A DNA stretch of 40,804 nucleotides from an uncultured bacterium (GTDB lineage: Bacteria; Patescibacteriota; CPR2; UBA1875; CAIMLA01), in assembly GCA_903842085.1 (NCBI GenBank), contig CAIMLA010000041.1, positions 1 through 40,804 of the forward strand. The letters are read 5' to 3'. Below the pieces are notes generated by a model. That model had not been told where the DNA came from and did not search any database. It was given only the letters and a program-made list of their open reading frames with translations. The position numbers and the translations under genes were made by a program. The stretch's first letter is position 1. Each line of letters begins with the position of its first letter. Below, one piece after another: positions 1 through 7,832 of the stretch.

Positions 1-170
1 CCGCCAAGGTCTGGATGGGTTCTCATCGCCACGGCTTTAAAGCCGCTTTCGGTTACAGCTTGGATTGCATCTAGTCCTAGAACGGCGATTCTCTCGAAAT
101 CAAAGATCGTATCGAGAGGGTTCTTCCGTCCTGATTCTTTAACTTTTTGTTTAAACTCGTCGAATTCCAC
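1..170 (-). CDS. J-domain-like protein, N-terminal part (cut by window edge)
   Basis: An open frame starts at a GTG (168-170) with GAGGAG eight bases upstream and runs off the left edge; 56 residues are visible. Residues about 30-57 read LGLDAIQAV..FKAVAMRTHPDLGG, which resembles helix II and the HPD loop of a DnaJ J domain, the part that stimulates DnaK ATPase. Only this half-domain is visible, so the assignment is an inference. The gene overlaps the end of the upstream hypothetical gene by 20 nt and the start signal lies inside that gene, so the two are probably translated together. It could also be a degenerate J-like fold. Confidence 0.6.
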   Translation of the reverse strand, partial: MEFDEFKQKVKESGRKNPLDTIFDFERIAVLGLDAIQAVTESGFKAVAMRTHPDLG

Positions 171-645
171 TGGAAAGCTCCTCGATGTATTTGAGGGAAT
201 ATTCCCCGATCTCGGTCAACCGAGTCTCGAAACTCGGTCCTCCAATTTCGGTCATCAAAGAGCAGAGCTCATATGAGCTCGTGACTCCAAAAATGCCGAT
301 AATCCTTGCTAAAGCGAAGATTTCCGTCTCGGGGTCGAGCTCGTTTCTTTTGAAATTGACTCCTGTCTCAGAGATAAACTCAAAGACGAGATGAGCTGTT
401 TCAAAAGAGAACTCCATGACGAGGTTTTTGGCGACCTTATCGGTCACCCCATGGTGGATCAGGAGATCCAGATACAGATCAACCTCACTTTCAGTCGCGG
501 CCAGGTTTCGAAGCGCTGAGACAATCATGATACTTTCTCTGGCTTCGTCGAGCGTTTCTTCTGGAAGCATTTGGTACTGCTTCCAAGACAGGACGCTCGA
601 TAGGGCCCGTGTGGTTGTTTCTACGACTGCGAGGACGTTTTCCAT
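151..645 (-). CDS. Hypothetical helical protein, 164 aa
   Basis: I do not recognise this protein. It is acidic, predicted mostly alpha-helical, without signal peptide, membrane segment or clear catalytic motif. The start is placed at the ATG at 643-645 because AGGAG lies nine bases upstream; in-frame starts at 651 and 678 are possible, but the first is too close to that AGGAG and the second has no ribosome site. It is the first gene of a leftward unit, driven by the promoter at 701-729, and overlaps the J-domain-like gene by 20 nt. Base composition looks more GC-rich than in the ribosomal genes to the right. Confidence 0.65.
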   Translation of the reverse strand: MENVLAVVETTTRALSSVLSWKQYQMLPEETLDEARESIMIVSALRNLAATESEVDLYLDLLIHHGVTDKVAKNLVMEFSFETAHLVFEFISETGVNFKRNELDPETEIFALARIIGIFGVTSSYELCSLMTEIGGPSFETRLTEIGEYSLKYIEELSSGIRRV

Positions 646-700
646 GTCCATACTCTCCTGTGTCGAAATTGATGTCAAAATACTTTTTTTAAGCTACGAT

Positions 701-729
701 AGAATATCATATATGCTGCACCTTGTCAA
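701..729 (-). promoter_or_regulatory. Sigma70-type promoter for the leftward hypothetical/J-domain unit
   Basis: Read on the minus strand, TTGACA (729-724) is followed after exactly 17 bases by TATTCT (706-701). It sits about 55 bases before the chosen start of the 164-aa gene. Its -35 box lies only 11 bases from the -35 box of the rightward promoter at 741-769, so the two are back to back. Confidence 0.7.
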
Positions 730-740
730 TCATAAAAGTC

Positions 741-769
741 TTGACTAAAAAGAATCAATATGTTATCAT
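741..769 (+). promoter_or_regulatory. Sigma70-type promoter for the 98-aa gene
   Basis: TTGACT (741-746), a 17-base spacer and TATCAT (764-769). It is followed by a short leader and a GGGGAGGG ribosome-binding site before the ATG at 803. Confidence 0.7.
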
Positions 770-802
770 CCTTTTGTTTTGTAACCGAGTGGGGAGGGAT
801 TC

Positions 803-1099
803 ATGGCTTCAATAATCCTGACAAAAGAAGGTCATGGCGACCTTCGTTTGTCACATCCCATTCAAATCTGCCGTCAAACGGCAGAGAAACTTGAAGAAAG
901 GATCAGTATGCAAGATTTGATCTCGTGTATCGAGCACGAGATCAGAATGGCCTTGCTCGATAAGGCCGAGGTTACCGTCGTCCTCGACATCGAGGATGAC
1001 GAAGATAATCTTCACCAGAGGCTTGTTAGCTTCCGCCTCTGGAAGGGCATTGCGAGGGCCGTCGGAGACGGAGAGGAAGTCACAGTTACCTGGGCTTGA
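803..1099 (+). CDS. Hypothetical acidic protein, 98 aa
   Basis: This protein is not recognised. The ATG at 803 has a strong GGGGAGGG ribosome site and the gene has its own promoter and intrinsic terminator, so it is a complete single-gene transcription unit and very likely real. The sequence alternates predicted strands and helices, with an acidic run (IEDDEDN, residues 63-69) in the C-terminal half. There is no signal peptide or membrane segment. It is transcribed divergently from the J-domain-like unit, from promoters 11 bp apart, so the two units may share control. Confidence 0.75.
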   Translation: MASIILTKEGHGDLRLSHPIQICRQTAEKLEERISMQDLISCIEHEIRMALLDKAEVTVVLDIEDDEDNLHQRLVSFRLWKGIARAVGDGEEVTVTWA

Positions 1100-1120
1100 C
1101 CGCTTTTGTACTACTCTCTC

Positions 1121-1163
1121 GGGGGTGGAGCGCATTAATCGCGCTCCACCCCCTTTACTTTTG
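1121..1163 (+). terminator. Strong intrinsic terminator
   Basis: A perfect 13-bp stem (GGGGGTGGAGCGC at 1121-1133 with its complement at 1141-1153) with a 7-nt loop is followed by TTTACTTTTG. It closes the 98-aa gene and insulates it from the ribosomal superoperon. Confidence 0.9.
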
Positions 1164-1212
1164 TAACATTTTTGAGAACTAACTATTAGCTATTGTGGAA
1201 TTTGAGAAAGTC

Positions 1213-1241
1213 TTGACTTTAAATGCGAAATTGAATATAAT
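1213..1241 (+). promoter_or_regulatory. Main promoter of the ribosomal protein superoperon
   Basis: TTGACT (1213-1218), 17 bases, TATAAT (1236-1241). It precedes rplC by about 100 bases, leaving a structured leader. No other gene lies between it and rplC. Confidence 0.85.
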
Positions 1242-1260
1242 TTTTCTTGCGTTTGTACAA

Positions 1261-1349
1261 CTTAACAAGCAAACCAAGCGGGGATTAGATAAGTCAAATA
1301 AATTTGAAACTATCTATTTGCCGACGTATATCTTTTTATGTAAAAAACC
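1261..1349 (+). promoter_or_regulatory. Structured 5' leader of the rplC operon
   Basis: The leader can fold into one extended hairpin at 1286-1316: an outer 6-bp stem TAGATA/TATCTA, an internal loop, an inner 5-bp stem TCAAA/TTTGA and a TAAA tetraloop. No Shine-Dalgarno lies upstream of the rplC ATG. Such leaders of ribosomal operons often bind one of the encoded proteins; which one is not shown here. The segment also carries two stretches that match the 16S rRNA 790-loop region (AGCAAAC and GGATTAGATA). Confidence 0.5.
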
Positions 1350-1955
1350 ATGAAAACAATCATCGGAAAAAAAATTGAAATGACACATCTTTTCGACGAA
1401 GCAGGCAACTTCGTTCCTGTTACAGTTGTAGAAGCTGGCCCATGTATTGTCACTCAGATCAAAACGATTGAGGCCGATGGTTATGCCGCGGTTCAAATTG
1501 GTTTAGGTAAAGGCAAGCATCTGACCAAGCCAATGGTCGGACACCTTAAACAATCAAAGGCGGAGAGTAAAATATTACGAGAAGTGAAATTAGACAATAT
1601 CGACGAAGAGATAAAAGTTGGGGACGAAATCAAGGTCGATATTTTTCATGAAGGCGAACTAATCAAAGCGATCGGAACGTCAAAAGGAAAAGGTTTTGCT
1701 GGTACAATTAAGAGACATAATTTTCATCGTGGTCCTAAGACTCACGGCTCACACAATTATCGAGCTCCTGGCTCGATCGGAGCAGGTTACCCAGAGCATG
1801 TTTTTAAGGGGAAAAAGCTACCTGGGCAGATGGGTCACGAGCAAGTCACCGTCAAAGATTTAAAGATAATTAAAGTCGATACAGAGAATAATTTATTAGC
1901 CATCCAAGGTGCGATCCCTGGACCAAGAAAAAGCATTGTTTTGATTAAAGGATAG
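1350..1955 (+). CDS. rplC: 50S ribosomal protein L3
   Basis: Binds 23S rRNA domain VI early in large-subunit assembly and reaches toward the peptidyl-transferase centre. The family core is clear: KGFAGTIKRHNFHRGPKTHGSHNYRAPGS and FKGKKLPGQMG in residues about 108-160, total length 201 aa, close to the usual 205-210. It is the first gene of the operon here; rpsJ, which normally precedes it, is absent. The ATG at 1350 has no visible Shine-Dalgarno, so initiation may depend on the leader structure. rplD follows after one base. Confidence 0.97.
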   Translation: MKTIIGKKIEMTHLFDEAGNFVPVTVVEAGPCIVTQIKTIEADGYAAVQIGLGKGKHLTKPMVGHLKQSKAESKILREVKLDNIDEEIKVGDEIKVDIFHEGELIKAIGTSKGKGFAGTIKRHNFHRGPKTHGSHNYRAPGSIGAGYPEHVFKGKKLPGQMGHEQVTVKDLKIIKVDTENNLLAIQGAIPGPRKSIVLIKG

Positions 1956-1956
1956 A

Positions 1957-2571
1957 ATGAAAGTTGCAAGTTATACAATTTCAGGAGAGAAAAAAGAAGA
2001 TAAAGCCGTAAAGCTTGCTATTTTCGAAGCGCCCGTAAATCCAACTTTGATTCATGAAGTGGTTGTGGCCCAACTGGCAAATCGACGGCTATCAACCGCA
2101 AAGACCAAAACCAGAGGCGAAATTTCCGGTGGCGGTAAAAAACCTTACCGACAAAAGGGAACAGGGAGAGCCAGAACCGGCTCTATTAGAAACCCAATCT
2201 GGAAAGGTGGCGGCACGACTTTTGGCCCGACTGGATTACAGAATTTTAAACAGACCATCCCCGCAAAGAAAAGACGAGTGGCATTGATTTCAGCCTTATC
2301 GGCGAAAAAGGAAGAAATTGTTATTGTTGAAGGAATAAAGGCCGATAAAACAAAAGATTTTGCTAAGTTTATTGAAAAAATAATTGAAAAAGGTAAAGGC
2401 TTGATTGTTTATCCAAAGCTGACCGAGAAAGAAGTCTTAGCGAGTCGAAACATTAGAAATATCAAGGTTTGTGATTATCGTAATTTAAATATATATGACG
2501 TTTTGAATGCTCAGAAGATTGTTTTTGTCGGAGATTCAATTGAATTAACAAACGATTTTTTAGGAAAATAA
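1957..2571 (+). CDS. rplD: 50S ribosomal protein L4
   Basis: Large-subunit assembly protein whose extended loop lines the nascent-chain exit tunnel. The tunnel loop is recognisable (STAKTKTRGEISGGGKKP, then RQKGTGRARTGSIRNP and WKGGGTTFGP) in residues about 46-90. Length 204 aa is normal. In some bacteria L4 represses its own operon through the leader; the leader at 1261-1349 would be the place to look. The gene starts one base after rplC and is followed one base later by rplW. Confidence 0.97.
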   Translation: MKVASYTISGEKKEDKAVKLAIFEAPVNPTLIHEVVVAQLANRRLSTAKTKTRGEISGGGKKPYRQKGTGRARTGSIRNPIWKGGGTTFGPTGLQNFKQTIPAKKRRVALISALSAKKEEIVIVEGIKADKTKDFAKFIEKIIEKGKGLIVYPKLTEKEVLASRNIRNIKVCDYRNLNIYDVLNAQKIVFVGDSIELTNDFLGK

Positions 2572-2572
2572 A

Positions 2573-2857
2573 ATGGACCAGATTAATAAATTAAAAAAAC
2601 CAGTTATTAGTGAGAAAAGCTTTGCTTTGGCCGAAAAAGATAAGTATGTTTTTGTTGTAAAAAATGACGCGAACAAAATCGAAATTACAAAAGCCGTTGA
2701 AAAGGCTTTTAAAGTTCATGTGGTCAAGGTTAATACCTTTGTTACAAAAGGAAAAGTCAAAAGGTTTGGTAAAGTCTATGGCCAAAGATCAGATTATAAA
2801 AAGGCCATCGTCTCGATTAAAAAAGGCGAAAAAATAGAGGATTTTAAAGGAATATAA
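2573..2857 (+). CDS. rplW: 50S ribosomal protein L23
   Basis: Exit-tunnel rim protein, the docking site for trigger factor and SRP. The 94-aa sequence has the family start (KPVISEKSFALAEKDKYVF) and the conserved VVKVNT segment followed by a lysine-rich loop. The stop codon overlaps the start of rplB by one base, so translation is coupled. Length is normal for the bacterial family. Confidence 0.95.
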   Translation: MDQINKLKKPVISEKSFALAEKDKYVFVVKNDANKIEITKAVEKAFKVHVVKVNTFVTKGKVKRFGKVYGQRSDYKKAIVSIKKGEKIEDFKGI

Positions 2858-3693
2858 TGGCAGTAAAAATATTAAAACCAACGAGCAATGCAAGACGCGG
2901 CATGTCAGTCGATGATTTTTCGGATATTACAAAAAAATCTCCAGAAAAATCGCTAACGGTTGTAGTCAAAAACAAAGCCGGCCGAAATTGCCAAGGTAAA
3001 ATTACCGTTCGACATCGAGGTGGTGGTGCTAAACGGGCCTATCGGTTAATTGATTATAAATTACTAGGCAATCAGAAGGCGATTGTAAAAGCGATTGAAT
3101 ATGATCCAAATCGGTCTGCTCGAATTGCTCTTTTAGAAAAAGAAGACGGAACGAAATTTTATATGATTGCTCCTACTGGAGTAAACGTGGGATCTAAGAT
3201 TGCTTTTGGGGATGAGGCAGAGATAAGAACCGGTAATCGCAAATCCTTGAAAGATATCCCAGTTGGAACAATCGTATACAATATAGAGTTATTCCCAGGT
3301 AAAGGCGGACAGATAGCCAGATCAGCCGGGACTAAAGCCCAATTAATGGCCAAAGAGGGTGGAATGACTCAAGTCAAGCTCCCTTCAGGAGAGATTAGAT
3401 TAGTTTCAGAGTCTTGCTTGGCCAGTATTGGTATCGTCTCAAATCCAGAACATTCAAATATTAAAATCGGTAAAGCGGGACGCAAGAGACATATGAGAAT
3501 TAGACCAACGGTAAGAGGAAAAGCGATGAATCCAGTTGATCATCCACATGGCGGTGGAGAAGGCGGGACTTCAATTGGCTTAAAGAATCCTAAAACACCC
3601 TGGGGCGTACCGGCGTTAGGTTTAAAGACACGAAATCGAAAGAAGCTATCAAGCCGTTTGATAATAAGATCACGTAAAAAAGGTCGAAGGTAA
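2857..3693 (+). CDS. rplB: 50S ribosomal protein L2
   Basis: Universal large-subunit protein required for subunit joining and peptidyl-transferase activity. The N-terminal OB-like part contains GKITVRHRGGGAKRAYR, and the C-terminal part carries the signature NPVDHPHGGGEGG with the conserved histidine near residue 230. Length 278 aa is typical. It starts on the last base of rplW; rpsS follows after nine bases with a GGAG site. Confidence 0.98.
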   Translation: MAVKILKPTSNARRGMSVDDFSDITKKSPEKSLTVVVKNKAGRNCQGKITVRHRGGGAKRAYRLIDYKLLGNQKAIVKAIEYDPNRSARIALLEKEDGTKFYMIAPTGVNVGSKIAFGDEAEIRTGNRKSLKDIPVGTIVYNIELFPGKGGQIARSAGTKAQLMAKEGGMTQVKLPSGEIRLVSESCLASIGIVSNPEHSNIKIGKAGRKRHMRIRPTVRGKAMNPVDHPHGGGEGGTSIGLKNPKTPWGVPALGLKTRNRKKLSSRLIIRSRKKGRR

Positions 3694-3702
3694 GGAGAAA
3701 AT

Positions 3703-3978
3703 ATGTCACGATCACTAAAAAAAGGTCCTTATATCGATGAAAGGTTGATGAACAAAGTTTCTCGACTGGGTAATGACCGCAAAGTCATTAAGACTTGGTC
3801 TAGGAATGCCACGATTACACCAGAAATGGTCGGTCATACTTTTGCAGTTCATAATGGCAAGGAGCATATCCCGGTCTTTATTACTGAAAATATGGTTGGT
3901 CATTATTTGGGAGAGTTTTCACCAACGAGGAAATTCCGTGGTCATGGCGGTAAATTAGCTAAGGCACAAGGAAAATAA
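3703..3978 (+). CDS. rpsS: 30S ribosomal protein S19
   Basis: Head protein of the small subunit, in complex with S13 and close to the A-site tRNA. The 91-aa protein shows the family hallmarks [11 protein letters not shown] at the start and [17 protein letters not shown] near the end. A good GGAG ribosome site stands eight bases before the ATG. It lies in the standard rplB-rpsS-rplV order. Confidence 0.97.
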   Translation: MSRSLKKGPYIDERLMNKVSRLGNDRKVIKTWSRNATITPEMVGHTFAVHNGKEHIPVFITENMVGHYLGEFSPTRKFRGHGGKLAKAQGK

Positions 3979-3987
3979 GAGAACAAA

Positions 3988-4458
3988 ATGGAAACTAAAG
4001 CCGTCGAAAAATACATCAGAATATCACCTAAAAAAGCTCGCTTAGTCGCCGATCTGGTTCGGGGGACAAACGCGAAAGAGGCTTTGAATATTTTACGTTT
4101 TACTAATAAAAAGGCAGCAAAAATTATCTCTAAATCTGTCAAATCAGCAATCTCAAATGCGGAACACAATAATAATGTTGAGGGAGACACTTTGATCATA
4201 AAAAGTATTTCCATAGACGGTGGTCCGTCGCTAAAACGATATAAAGCCGGATACAAAGGGAGCCCCGATAGTATTTTAAAGAGGACGAGCCATATTACGG
4301 TGATTGTTTCAGATGAAGGGACAACAAAGAACAACAAAAAGCAAGCTAAACTTGCCAAAAAAGACAAACAAAAGCAACCTAAAGAAAAGGTAGAAAAAAC
4401 CGGCAAAGCAGAAAAAGTTCAGTCGGACGATAAGTCTCAGCCAAAGGAGAAAAAATAA
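3988..4458 (+). CDS. rplV: 50S ribosomal protein L22 with Lys-rich C-terminal tail
   Basis: L22 lines the narrow part of the exit tunnel through its beta-hairpin and helps fold 23S rRNA. The core (IRISPKKARLVADLVRG to LKRTSHITVIVSDEG) fills residues about 8-112. The remaining 45 residues are a low-complexity Lys/Gln/Glu tail (KNNKKQAKLAKKDKQKQ..) beyond the usual 110-aa family length. Its stop overlaps the start of rpsC by one base. The tail probably lies on the subunit surface; that is inference. Confidence 0.95.
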   Translation: METKAVEKYIRISPKKARLVADLVRGTNAKEALNILRFTNKKAAKIISKSVKSAISNAEHNNNVEGDTLIIKSISIDGGPSLKRYKAGYKGSPDSILKRTSHITVIVSDEGTTKNNKKQAKLAKKDKQKQPKEKVEKTGKAEKVQSDDKSQPKEKK

Positions 4459-5129
4459 TGGGTCACAAAGTCAGTCCAGTCAGCTTTCGTCTACAAATCA
4501 ATAAGAATTGGCAATCACGCTGGTTTGCCAAAAAGGGTTATGCCGATATGTTGCATGAGGATATTACAATTCGCCAATATATTTTGAATGAAATGGGCGT
4601 TAAGGCGGGAATTGCGAAAGTCGAAATTGAAAGAAATGCCAACCAAGTCAGTGTTATCATTCATACCTCTAGACCCGGGGTGGTCATTGGTCGTGGTGGG
4701 GCTGGGGCAACCGAACTTAAAACTAAAATCAGCAAACTTACCAAAGGCCGGATTAAAGATATAAATATTATGGAAATTCGAAAGCCAGAAGCAAATGCAA
4801 AACTTTTAGCTGACAGCATCACGCAACAGTTAGAGAAAAGAATTCCTTTCAAGAGAGCGATGAAGCAAGCGATAGAAAAAGCCAGTAAAGAGGGCGTTCA
4901 AGGCGTCAAAGTGATGATCTCAGGCCGTTTAAATGGGGCGGAAATTGCTCGAAAAGAACATGCACTTAAAGGGAAGATACCTTTAGCGACCCTTGATGCA
5001 GACATCGATTACGGTTATTCAAGAGCCAAAACAACCTATGGTATTTTAGGGGTAAAGGTGTGGATCTATAACGGCATGATTGATAAGACTAAAAAAGATA
5101 AAAAAGAGGCCACCGATGTTAATGCCTAG
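4458..5129 (+). CDS. rpsC: 30S ribosomal protein S3
   Basis: Small-subunit head protein at the mRNA entry channel, part of the ribosomal helicase. It has an N-terminal KH-2 domain with the [14 protein letters not shown] loop (residues about 75-90) and the C-terminal S3 domain containing [19 protein letters not shown]. Length 223 aa is normal. The end overlaps the start of rplP by 14 nt. Confidence 0.97.
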   Translation: MGHKVSPVSFRLQINKNWQSRWFAKKGYADMLHEDITIRQYILNEMGVKAGIAKVEIERNANQVSVIIHTSRPGVVIGRGGAGATELKTKISKLTKGRIKDINIMEIRKPEANAKLLADSITQQLEKRIPFKRAMKQAIEKASKEGVQGVKVMISGRLNGAEIARKEHALKGKIPLATLDADIDYGYSRAKTTYGILGVKVWIYNGMIDKTKKDKKEATDVNA

Positions 5130-5547
5130 AAAAACTAAATATCGAAAAAGCCAAAAAAATCCACAAACGGGTAAAGCGACGCGTGGACAAAACGTCGAAT
5201 TTGGCAAAGTCGGTATCAAGGCTTTGGAGCCAGCTTGGATCACATCGAGACAGATAGAAGCGGCCAGAAGAGCCATGACCAGACACATTAAACGTGGTGG
5301 CAAAATTTGGATAAGGATATTCCCAGACAAACCCGTGACCAAGAAACCGAATGAGACCAGAATGGGATCAGGAAAAGGTAGTCCAGATCATTTCATCGCC
5401 GTTGTTAAACCGGGACGAGTTTTATTTGAAATGGACGGGGTTACCACTGCAGTTGCTAAGGAAGCGCTCAGATTAGCAGGGCACAAATTACCGATCAGAA
5501 CCAGAATCGTCTTAAAAGATTCGGGAAGTGAGACAGATGAAAACTAA
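5116..5547 (+). CDS. rplP: 50S ribosomal protein L16
   Basis: L16 organises the A-site tRNA region of the large subunit. The start is set at the ATG at 5116 ([11 protein letters not shown]), which is the family's normal N-terminus; an in-frame codon further upstream would add twelve foreign residues. AAAGAGG stands just upstream, inside rpsC. Family motifs are [20 protein letters not shown] and RMGSGKG. The 143-aa length is typical. It overlaps rpsC by 14 nt and rpmC by 11 nt. Confidence 0.96.
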   Translation: MLMPRKTKYRKSQKNPQTGKATRGQNVEFGKVGIKALEPAWITSRQIEAARRAMTRHIKRGGKIWIRIFPDKPVTKKPNETRMGSGKGSPDHFIAVVKPGRVLFEMDGVTTAVAKEALRLAGHKLPIRTRIVLKDSGSETDEN

Positions 5548-5773
5548 AGATTTAGTAAATAAAGATAATAAGACCTTGGATAAAATATTAACGGACACGC
5601 AAGCTAAAATTGTAAAAGATCGATTTAAGATTGCCAGTCGAGAGATGACGATCGTTAGTGAGATTAAAAAATCGAGGAAAACGGTTGCTCAGATCAAGAC
5701 AATTTTGAGCGAAAGAGAGATTGTCGAACGGGAGAAACCTTTGAACAAAGAAAAAACAGGAGATAAGAAATGA
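5537..5773 (+). CDS. rpmC: 50S ribosomal protein L29
   Basis: Small two-helix protein next to L23 at the tunnel exit. The start is placed at ATG 5537 ([10 protein letters not shown]), matching the family start and preceded by GGAAG at about eight bases; a GTG at 5528 would add three residues. The conserved core (LRF-like [13 protein letters not shown]) is present, followed by an extended charged C-terminal tail to 78 aa. It overlaps rplP upstream and rpsQ downstream, in the standard position. Confidence 0.9.
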   Translation: MKTKDLVNKDNKTLDKILTDTQAKIVKDRFKIASREMTIVSEIKKSRKTVAQIKTILSEREIVEREKPLNKEKTGDKK

Positions 5774-6018
5774 AACGAATACTAAGAGGGACAGTTGTTT
5801 CAGACAAAGCCGAAAAAACAATTACAGTCATGGTTGAAAGAACCAAGAGACACCCTTTGTATCGAAAGAACTATCGTGTTTCAACAAAGTTTTTAGTCCA
5901 TGATGAAAAAAACGACTTTAAAACCGGCGATTTGGTTGAAATTTGTGAATCTAAACCAATTTCAGCTAAAAAAAGGTGGGTCGTCGTGGGCAAAGTTACA
6001 ACAAAGGAGCTGGGTTAA
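5770..6018 (+). CDS. rpsQ: 30S ribosomal protein S17
   Basis: Primary 16S-binding OB-fold protein of the small-subunit body. The 82-aa sequence shows the family pattern: GTVVSDKAEKTITVMVERTKRHPLYRK, then the VHDEKN turn, GDLVEICESKPISAKKRW and VV.G. It overlaps rpmC by four nt (ATGA) and is followed directly by rplN. Confidence 0.96.
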   Translation: MKRILRGTVVSDKAEKTITVMVERTKRHPLYRKNYRVSTKFLVHDEKNDFKTGDLVEICESKPISAKKRWVVVGKVTTKELG

Positions 6019-6387
6019 ATGATACAGGGACAAACAAGATTAAAGGTTGCGGACAACACTGGCGCTAAAGAGCTGATGTGTATTAAGGTCCTGGGCGGAA
6101 GCCGTCGAAGATATGCTTCGTTGGGGGATGTTATTGTCTGTTCAGTGAAAAATGCTATGCCAGGCGGCAACGCCAAGAAAAAAGAAGTAGTTCGAGCGGT
6201 TGTTGTGAGAATAAGCAAAGATTATATTCGTAAAGATGGCTCAGTTATTAGATTCGACGATAATGCGGCCGTCTTAATAGACAAACAAGGTCAACCTCGA
6301 GGCACCAGAATCTTTGGTCCAGTCGCTCGAGAACTTAGAGAAAAGGGTTATATGAAAATCGTCTCACTCGCCCCGGAGGTTCTGTAA
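6019..6387 (+). CDS. rplN: 50S ribosomal protein L14
   Basis: Inter-subunit bridge protein of the large subunit, also the target of silencing factor RsfS. The 122 aa match the usual length exactly. Motifs: [27 protein letters not shown] at the start and [26 protein letters not shown] at the end. It starts right after the rpsQ stop and is followed immediately by rplX. Confidence 0.98.
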   Translation: MIQGQTRLKVADNTGAKELMCIKVLGGSRRRYASLGDVIVCSVKNAMPGGNAKKKEVVRAVVVRISKDYIRKDGSVIRFDDNAAVLIDKQGQPRGTRIFGPVARELREKGYMKIVSLAPEVL

Positions 6388-6711
6388 ATGAACACAAAAT
6401 TGAAAAAAAACGATAAAGTTATGATTACGATCGGAAAAGATAAGAATAAGATTGGTGAAGTCAATCGGGTTTTACCAAATACAGGACAAATTGTCGTCAA
6501 TGGTTTAAATATAGTCAAAAAAGCAACCAAGCCCAGCAAAAAGAATCCAGGTGGTGGTTTTATTGAAATCGCTAAACCAGTCAATATCTCCAATGTCGCT
6601 TTTATCTGCCCGTCTTGTAATAAACCGACCAGACTCGGGGTCAAGATGATAAAAGGCAAGAGCAAAGAACGAGTCTGCAAAAGATGTAAAACTGCGGTCA
6701 AGGAGCAATAA
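6388..6711 (+). CDS. rplX: 50S ribosomal protein L24 with C-terminal zinc-ribbon motif
   Basis: Assembly initiator protein with a KOW-type SH3 fold (KNDKVMITIGKDKNKIGEV at residues 7-25). The C-terminal part carries two CxxC pairs (CPSC and CKRC), a zinc-ribbon-like pattern found in many bacterial L24 proteins. Length 107 aa is normal. The stop overlaps the rplE start by one base. Confidence 0.96.
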   Translation: MNTKLKKNDKVMITIGKDKNKIGEVNRVLPNTGQIVVNGLNIVKKATKPSKKNPGGGFIEIAKPVNISNVAFICPSCNKPTRLGVKMIKGKSKERVCKRCKTAVKEQ

Positions 6712-7250
6712 TGTCAAGAATGAAAGATTTATATCAAAAAAATATTGTCAAAGAACTGATGGAAAAATTTAAATATCAGAATGTTAATCAAGTTCCTAAA
6801 ATTTCCAAAGTTGTTATTAACGCTGGGGTTGGCCGAGCGGTCCAAAACTCCAAGTTTTTAGACGATGCCGTAAAAACGATCGCAAAGGTGACTGGACAGG
6901 CACCGATCGTCACTAAGGCAAAAAAATCTATCTCAGGCTTCAAAATACGAGATGGCATGAAAATCGGAACCTCGGTCACTTTGCGTGGTGAAAAAATGTA
7001 CGAGTTTCTGGATCGATTGGTTAGCATTAGTCTGCCCAGAGTACGTGACTTCAGGGGCTTGAATCCGAATGGCTTTGATGGTCACGGGAATTACAATATC
7101 GGAATTAAAGAACATGGAGTTTTCCCTGAGATCAGTTTCGAGGAAGCCAATCCATCTATTGGAATGCAAATTAATATAACCACAACAGCCAAGAAAGACG
7201 AAGAAGGTAAGGCATTATTGGCTGGCTTGGGTTTCCCTTTTAGGAGTTAA
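6711..7250 (+). CDS. rplE: 50S ribosomal protein L5
   Basis: Binds 5S rRNA and contacts P-site tRNA and S13 across the subunit interface. The 179-aa protein shows [30 protein letters not shown]-type segment, [11 protein letters not shown] and [20 protein letters not shown], all family signatures. Standard position between rplX and rpsN; the ATG directly follows the rplX end with AAGGAG upstream. Confidence 0.98.
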   Translation: MSRMKDLYQKNIVKELMEKFKYQNVNQVPKISKVVINAGVGRAVQNSKFLDDAVKTIAKVTGQAPIVTKAKKSISGFKIRDGMKIGTSVTLRGEKMYEFLDRLVSISLPRVRDFRGLNPNGFDGHGNYNIGIKEHGVFPEISFEEANPSIGMQINITTTAKKDEEGKALLAGLGFPFRS

Positions 7251-7251
7251 A

Positions 7252-7437
7252 ATGGCAAAAAAATCATTGATTGCTAAAGCAGAAAGAAAACCTAAGTATT
7301 CAACTCGGATCGTGAGGCGTTGTAAATTTTGTGGACGGCCACATGGATACCTACGTAAATTCGGAATGTGCCGAATCTGTTTTAGAGAATTTGCCAACAA
7401 AGGCGAGATCCCAGGTGTAACCAAATCAAGCTGGTAA
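7252..7437 (+). CDS. rpsN: 30S ribosomal protein S14, zinc-binding type
   Basis: The short (61 aa) zinc form of S14 in the small-subunit head. The zinc site is CKFC at residues 24-27 and CRIC at 40-43; [20 protein letters not shown] is the family core. Only this zinc-type copy is visible here. It begins one base after rplE and rpsH follows after nine bases with a GGAG site. Confidence 0.96.
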   Translation: MAKKSLIAKAERKPKYSTRIVRRCKFCGRPHGYLRKFGMCRICFREFANKGEIPGVTKSSW

Positions 7438-7446
7438 GGAGAAAAA

Positions 7447-7821
7447 ATGGCGATTACAGACCCAATTGCAGACATGTTAACAAGAATAAGAAATGCCACT
7501 ATGCTAGATAGAGGTCAGGTTATAGTACCTACTTCCAAAGTAAAGATGGAGATATTGAAGGTATTAAAAAAAGAGCATTATATTACCGATTTTAAAGCGG
7601 AAAAAGAAGGTAATGTGATTCAGGTTGATTTAAATAATGAAATCACAAAATTAATCCGGGTTAGCAAGCCGGGCCGACGAGTCTATACGCCTAAAGACTC
7701 CATTCCAACCGTTCTGCAGGGCCGGGGTTTGATTGTCATCTCGACCTCGAGAGGTATTATGACCGGTAAAGAAGCCAAAAAACAAGGCTTAGGCGGCGAA
7801 ATTATTTGTAAAGTATGGTAA
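7447..7821 (+). CDS. rpsH: 30S ribosomal protein S8
   Basis: Binds the central domain of 16S rRNA and, in E. coli, represses the spc operon. The N-terminus is diagnostic (DPIADMLTRIRNA) and the C-terminus has STSRGIMTGKEAKKQGLGGEIICKVW. Length 124 aa is slightly short but within range. No convincing S8 operator was identified by eye at the rplE start. Confidence 0.97.
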   Translation: MAITDPIADMLTRIRNATMLDRGQVIVPTSKVKMEILKVLKKEHYITDFKAEKEGNVIQVDLNNEITKLIRVSKPGRRVYTPKDSIPTVLQGRGLIVISTSRGIMTGKEAKKQGLGGEIICKVW

Positions 7822-7832
7822 ATGAGGAATAA

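Noticed and set aside
265-280. 16-bp perfect palindrome GAGCTCATATGAGCTC
   Set aside because: It lies inside the coding sequence of the 164-aa gene among several other chance palindromes; no promoter or terminator context.
851-1135. Minus-strand frame opposite the 98-aa gene
   Set aside because: Shadow of a gene with clear promoter, ribosome site and terminator on the plus strand; no start signal of its own.
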